NCBI GenBank assembly: GCA_947168405.1
Contig: CAMVLU010000006.1
Span: forward strand, 1-35,441
Source: an uncultured Clostridia bacterium
GTDB taxonomy: Bacteria; Bacillota_I; Bacilli_A; RF39; UBA660
Direction of reading: 5' to 3'
Length of the DNA: 35,441 nucleotides
Made by a program: the position numbers and the translations under genes. Below the pieces are notes generated by a model. That model was not told where the DNA came from. It did not search any database and saw only the letters and a list, made by a program, of their open reading frames with translations. Below are positions 32,501 through 35,441 of the stretch, in pieces (position 1 is the stretch's first letter; every line of letters starts with the position of its first letter).

Positions 32501-32785
32501 ATTAACAAGAACATCTTTAGAATGTAAAGCAATTACTTTTATATTATTATTTAATTTTTTTATTGCTTCAATATCCATCTCATTAAGACCATTACTAGAG
32601 ATTATTTCTACATCAAATGTATCTTTATTTTTATAATAATCATCTAATGATGTAATTAAATTTGGCATTGATACTTTCATTCCAATAAAGAATGATACAC
32701 CCAATAAACTAAGTATAACAAGCGAGAAAAACCTTTTATATGATTTTTTTACTTTTCTAAAACTTAATGTAATTAACCTATTCAT
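29582..32785 (-). CDS. ABC transporter permease with two FtsX-like domains and a coiled coil
   Basis: A 1067-aa MacB/FtsX-type permease. After one N-terminal membrane helix (about 17-37) comes an exported periplasmic-core-like domain, then a coiled coil at about 270-370 (KTKLNEIKLQIDNVKTELDK and following) and again near 440-510. The first FtsX domain starts at FIFPIIFFVVSIFISLLSMA, and a second three-helix FtsX domain at the C-terminus at IVVIFSLLLSIVILYN with YIIISERQREIATLKVLGF. This class of mechanotransmitting permease does not pump a substrate through itself; it moves external domains. Roles in peptide resistance, lipoprotein handling or wall hydrolase control are possible. Start ATG 32785, one base after the ATPase stop; the ORF-track start is inside that gene. 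Confidence 0.88.
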   Translation of the reverse strand: MNRLITLSFRKVKKSYKRFFSLVILSLLGVSFFIGMKVSMPNLITSLDDYYKNKDTFDVEIISSNGLNEMDIEAIKKLNNNIKVIALHSKDVLVNYINKNTDVIRIREINDNINKISLLYGRMPLNYNEILIDEKYMLNPGAKLGDELELLLDEEDGELKTKKLKIVGIINSPLYLATNEGSLNRGNTLIGNGEIKYYVYALKDLFNMDYYTEIYVDNKDSDLDLTNSDIYNQKTDEIINLIDSIKDERIKYRYEELRNIALNKIKKEEDRVNKEINDSKTKLNEIKLQIDNVKTELDKKKMELDNANNELKNKEKEIKETSIKIQNGENELEEQKKKLDNAKKSINNYDNVLEVAKKNKNETLTKDDIISILPDDNEKEKNIKNIEMAAQMGVDLSSLGNIKKQIIELGIDQDGSMVSKLSALEKNLDIVLEIDNGYTLYNAKTKELSQYKNDLDKVKILYNEYLIKYNNGNIKYENALQEYSEEIKRFNTAFQELFEKEQSAKLEFEKARREVDETIVPGTWLIHNRLNNTDYTGFIDSIESLKKLSFIFPIIFFVVSIFISLLSMARMGIEDKSEMGTLKAFGFSKKEILMQYIIYSLSATLLGSFIGVILGVYVFPRIIFSVYANLYAIPKMVYANYTWVVILGVLISIVCIVGSTIIVISGILKESTIKLLRPIAPQIGKKILLEKIPFLWNKISFENKITLRNIFRYKRRIIMTLVGIVSCTMILVSAFLIRDSITTVLDKQFKDIFIYDSMVYLDGKKLSYELDDIFTDKHINKIMYADLERVKIEDTSVNLLALDNMDNLDNIIKIKNGNRKININNDGVVITSKLAKMYNIKVNDIITIKMTDNNSSKLKVVDIAENYIGNYIYITKDLYQENIGLYKLNIAYLKLDNTENEEIVIKNLLNNNKNILSYLSIKSSISMVKNMFVSLDKVVLIVVIFSLLLSIVILYNLAYIIISERQREIATLKVLGFDDEEVDMYLLREQMIIVVIGIIIGMIIGIFYSLMLVDTLEINMVQFNKDLLFRNYIICICLMLVFATIVGQLIHFRLKKIKMVESLKSVE

Positions 32786-32786
32786 T

Positions 32787-33488
32787 TTACCATTCCAAGT
32801 CATCTATAGATACTTTCTTTTTATTCTTCTCTATACTGACTACCTTTCCACTCTTAAACTTAATTATTTTATCAGAAAAAGGAGTTATGGCTTCATTATG
32901 GGTAATTATAATTGTTGTTACACCATATATTTTATTAGTTTCCTCGATAAGTTTTAATACTTGTTTACTACTCTCATAATCTAATGCACCAGTTGGTTCA
33001 TCACATAAAAGTAAAGTCGGAGATTTTGCTAATGCTCTTGCAATTGATACTCTTTGTTGTTCTCCTCCAGATAGTTGTGATGGAAAATTATTTTTTTTAT
33101 TTAAAAGTCCAACTTGATCTAATAGTTTATTTAAATCTTTTTTTTCTTTTGTTCTACTAGCAGCTAATTCCAAATTTTCCATAACCGTTAAATTTTGAAT
33201 TAAATTATAAAATTGAAAAACAAAACCAATATGATTTTTTCGATATGAAATCAATTTTTTATCATTAAAATTAGATATTTCCATATCATTTGAAATAACC
33301 ATACCACTAGTAACATTATCCATACCACCCAATATATTTAAACATGTAGATTTACCAGATCCTGATGGACCAACAATAGTTACTAATTCTCCTTTCTCAA
33401 TTTCAAAAGATACATTATCAATAGCTTTTGTCAAAACTTCTCCAACTTGATATGTTTTACATACATTTTTAAATTCTACATATGCCAT
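32787..33488 (-). CDS. ABC transporter ATP-binding protein (MacB/LolD class)
   Basis: A 233-aa ATPase paired with the large permease. Walker A is [10 protein letters not shown], the Q-loop [10 protein letters not shown], the signature LSGGEQQR, Walker [13 protein letters not shown] and the switch His in IIITHNE. EPTGALD is typical of the MacB/LolD/FtsE class that partners FtsX-like permeases. The start is the ATG with GAGGAG before it; the ORF-track start is 15 codons upstream in AT-rich DNA. It is the first gene of a three-gene operon and is read from the gap after the peptidase terminator. Confidence 0.95.
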   Translation of the reverse strand: MAYVEFKNVCKTYQVGEVLTKAIDNVSFEIEKGELVTIVGPSGSGKSTCLNILGGMDNVTSGMVISNDMEISNFNDKKLISYRKNHIGFVFQFYNLIQNLTVMENLELAASRTKEKKDLNKLLDQVGLLNKKNNFPSQLSGGEQQRVSIARALAKSPTLLLCDEPTGALDYESSKQVLKLIEETNKIYGVTTIIITHNEAITPFSDKIIKFKSGKVVSIEKNKKKVSIDDLEW

Positions 33489-33590
33489 ATTATACTCCTC
33501 TATTATTTTTATATTATATATATATTTTATCAAGCGTTTATAAAAATAACAATATAATTTTTATTTTTTTATAATATTTATTGATTTAAT

Positions 33591-33626
33591 TAAAAAAAGT
33601 GGAAATATTCTTTATATATCCACTTT
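33591..33626 (-). terminator. Intrinsic terminator of the M3-like peptidase gene
   Basis: Minus-strand stem AAAGTGGA/TCCACTTT with a 15-base AT loop, then seven T. Confidence 0.75.
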
Positions 33627-33670
33627 AATCAACCTTTAGTTATTTTATATATTCAGATGTCAGAAATCAA

Positions 33671-34714
33671 CTATCCCATCTTTACCTTATCCCTATTAAA
33701 TGAATCTAATACATATTCATTTAAATCTGAAATAGATATATAATTTATAATATAATTTAAATTATTATTAATATTATCTTTATAAAAATTATTTATTTGT
33801 TTTAAATTAATATTATTTTTTATAAATGTTAATGATAATAAAGATCCTAATGCATAATATTGTAATTTTAACGAATTACTTTTATTATCTATTTTTCTTC
33901 TATTAATATTATTATATAATTCTTGATAAATTGGATTTAATTCCATTTTAATAAATATATCATTTATACTTTGCATTAATATTATTTGATTATGAGCTTG
34001 ACTTACAATCATGTATATTCCCATTAAATTTTGAAGATTTTCTTCAAAACCTATTTGACTATTAATATCTTTAATATAATTTAAAAATAAATTTTCAAAC
34101 ATAATAGACATAAATTCATTTAAGAAATTATTATCTTTTACTTCTATATCTTTAGTAATATTAGATGCATGTATATGTCCCATTTCATGACTAAACATTT
34201 TCATACCTGAAAAGTTATTATCTTTTGTTAAAAATACATATTGTTTATCAATAGATTTTAAAGTTACAGAACTAGCAACATTATTTCTATCAAAGAAAAA
34301 TAATCTATTATTCTTTAATATATTTGATAATTCATTATCTAAATTTATACTTTTAAAGAAATCTTTTAATATATTTAAATCAAATTCTAATTTTTCTTCT
34401 TTAGTAATTATTTTAGAATAATCTATATGTTTAAATACCTCTAAAAAATTACTATATATAGTTTCTAATTTAGATAAATTACTATATATTTGTTTAGTAA
34501 TATATTCTTTTTCTTCATCATCTTTTACTTGTTTATAAATAAATGAAGAATAAATATCATTTGATATATTCAAATTATTATCAAAAAAGAATCTTGATAA
34601 CATATCATTTATTCCCATATAGTCATATGCATATTGTCTTTTTTTAGATTCATCTCTCTCTTTATTAAATTTTTCTAAAATACTATTAGCATCTCTTTTT
34701 AATATTTCTTCCAT
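33671..34714 (-). CDS. Short M3-like zinc metallopeptidase
   Basis: A 347-aa cytoplasmic, helical protein with the zinc site MFSHEMGHIHAS (H-E-x-x-H) at about residues 176-187 and a further Glu about 25 residues on, in LNEFMSIMFENLF. This is the arrangement of M3 (oligoendopeptidase F) family enzymes, which cut short peptides. Family members are usually 560-700 aa, so this one lacks about a third; no frameshift or second fragment is seen nearby, so it is a compact form or a divergent relative. The N-terminal half is Asn/Lys/Ile rich like the genome. It is a monocistronic gene with its own promoter and terminator. The other option is a general HExxH peptidase of unknown family. Confidence 0.75.
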   Translation of the reverse strand: MEEILKRDANSILEKFNKERDESKKRQYAYDYMGINDMLSRFFFDNNLNISNDIYSSFIYKQVKDDEEKEYITKQIYSNLSKLETIYSNFLEVFKHIDYSKIITKEEKLEFDLNILKDFFKSINLDNELSNILKNNRLFFFDRNNVASSVTLKSIDKQYVFLTKDNNFSGMKMFSHEMGHIHASNITKDIEVKDNNFLNEFMSIMFENLFLNYIKDINSQIGFEENLQNLMGIYMIVSQAHNQIILMQSINDIFIKMELNPIYQELYNNINRRKIDNKSNSLKLQYYALGSLLSLTFIKNNINLKQINNFYKDNINNNLNYIINYISISDLNEYVLDSFNRDKVKMG

Positions 34715-34732
34715 AAAACCTCCTGAAAATAA

Positions 34733-34761
34733 ATTATACTACAAAGTAATATATAAAACAA
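34733..34761 (-). promoter_or_regulatory. Promoter of the M3-like peptidase gene
   Basis: TTGTTT, 17-base spacer, TATAAT on the minus strand. Confidence 0.6.
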
Positions 34762-34807
34762 TTCAAACAACTTTTACATTTCATTTAAGCTTAAATAAAT
34801 CAAATTT

Positions 34808-34842
34808 TTATACAAAAAAGAACCTATTTCTAGATTCTTTCA
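34808..34842 (-). terminator. Intrinsic terminator of tatD
   Basis: Minus-strand stem AAAGAATC/GGTTCTTT (one G-U pair) then TTTTTTG. The tatD TAG lies in the loop. Confidence 0.7.
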
Positions 34843-35441
34843 TATTGTTTTATTATATTCTCATTTGTTTGTTTTATTAGTTCTTCTTTAGTAATATTTT
34901 TTATATTACAAATAGTATCAGCTATAATATCTATATTTTTAGGTTCATTTAGTTCTCCACGATAAGGCATTGGAGAAAGATATGGACTATCTGTTTCAAG
35001 TATTATATTATCTATTGGAATACTTTTTAAAGTATCTCTTAAATTAGTATTTTTAAATGTTAATACTCCACCTATTCCTAGTAAATATCCTTCTTTTATG
35101 TATAATTTAGCTGTTTCAAGAGAACCTGTAAAACAATGAATAGTTGTTTTTAATTTATATTGCTTTAAAATATCATAAGTATCTTGAAATGCATCTCTTG
35201 AATGAATTACAACAGGTAAATTTAATTTTTTAGCAAGTTCTAATTGTTTAATAAATAATTCTTTTTGCTCTTCAATATTCTCTTTATTATGATAATAATC
35301 AAGTCCTATTTCTCCTATTCCTATAATTTTTTTGTTATTTATAATTAAATTTTCTAAATAATTAATTGTTTTTTCATTATAATTTTTTATTTTATCTGGA
35401 TGTAATCTTATTGTTAAATTTATATTTGGTTTTTTTTTTCT
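34830..35441 (-). CDS. tatD: TatD family metal-dependent DNase, 5' part outside the window
   Basis: The last 203 residues of a TatD/YcfH-type hydrolase; the start is beyond the right edge, so the ORF track omits it. The metal and catalytic motifs are clear: LHP near the edge, IGEIGLDYYH, VVIHSRDAF, TIHCFTGS, and LETDSPYLSPMPYRGELNEP. TatD proteins are 3'-5' exonucleases of the amidohydrolase fold, active in repair and RNA or DNA turnover. Length of the visible part fits a usual 255-aa protein lacking about 50 N-terminal residues. In B. subtilis the orthologue (yabD) lies in the same origin-side area as spoVG, so synteny is loosely kept. Confidence 0.93.
   Translation of the reverse strand, partial: RKKKPNINLTIRLHPDKIKNYNEKTINYLENLIINNKKIIGIGEIGLDYYHNKENIEEQKELFIKQLELAKKLNLPVVIHSRDAFQDTYDILKQYKLKTTIHCFTGSLETAKLYIKEGYLLGIGGVLTFKNTNLRDTLKSIPIDNIILETDSPYLSPMPYRGELNEPKNIDIIADTICNIKNITKEELIKQTNENIIKQYERI

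Overview
This window comes from a very AT-rich, low-GC Bacillota, most likely a Bacilli-grade gut lineage near RF39 or Erysipelotrichales; that placement is inference from composition and gene content. TasA-like proteins, spoVG, yabP and yabQ point to a Gram-positive, spore-forming ancestry. The standard code is in use: prfB is present with its programmed frameshift at an in-frame TGA, and TGA ends several genes. Nearly every gene is on the minus strand; the only convincing plus-strand gene is an integrase fragment.

Layout, in coordinate order (transcription runs right to left). 1-2937: an unidentified operon of three helix-rich proteins, the last one cut by the window edge. 2972-6912: a YitT-like membrane protein, prfB with its +1 frameshift, an RDD membrane protein, dusB and a small conserved-looking gene; two DnaA-box-like palindromes lie just upstream of prfB. 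6914-9036: a LysM lipoprotein and a family 2 glycosyltransferase. 9037-14121: a housekeeping block whose content resembles the Bacillus subtilis origin-proximal spoVG-yabP-yabQ-divIC-tilS-ftsH order. 14141-15947: two tandem TasA/CalY-like matrix proteins, each with its own promoter and terminator. 15958-17150: two unknown small genes and a frameshifted remnant.

17282-29154 looks like an integrated accessory element of about 11.9 kb. A 26-bp direct repeat (one mismatch) lies just inside each end, and a more degenerate core-like sequence lies just outside each copy, in the order expected for attL and attR. Inside are a type I restriction-modification operon (small ORF, hsdM, hsdS, membrane protein, hsdR, OLD-family ATPase-TOPRIM nuclease), a tyrosine integrase reduced to its catalytic domain, a three-gene operon, and a small zinc-ribbon protein. 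The three-gene operon encodes an XRE regulator, an ImmA/IrrE-Fic fusion, and a protein made of eleven octapeptide repeats of GPGGGLYT type. It has a clean promoter with a perfect palindrome over its -35 box. It is my best candidate for an undescribed system: a protease-plus-Fic switch controlled by XRE and translationally coupled to a Tyr-bearing glycine-rich repeat protein.

29206-35441: host-like genes resume with a small membrane protein, an ABC exporter (ATPase plus a large FtsX-type permease with a coiled coil), a short M3-like zinc peptidase, and the C-terminal two-thirds of a TatD nuclease running off the right edge. No tRNA, rRNA or CRISPR array was seen.
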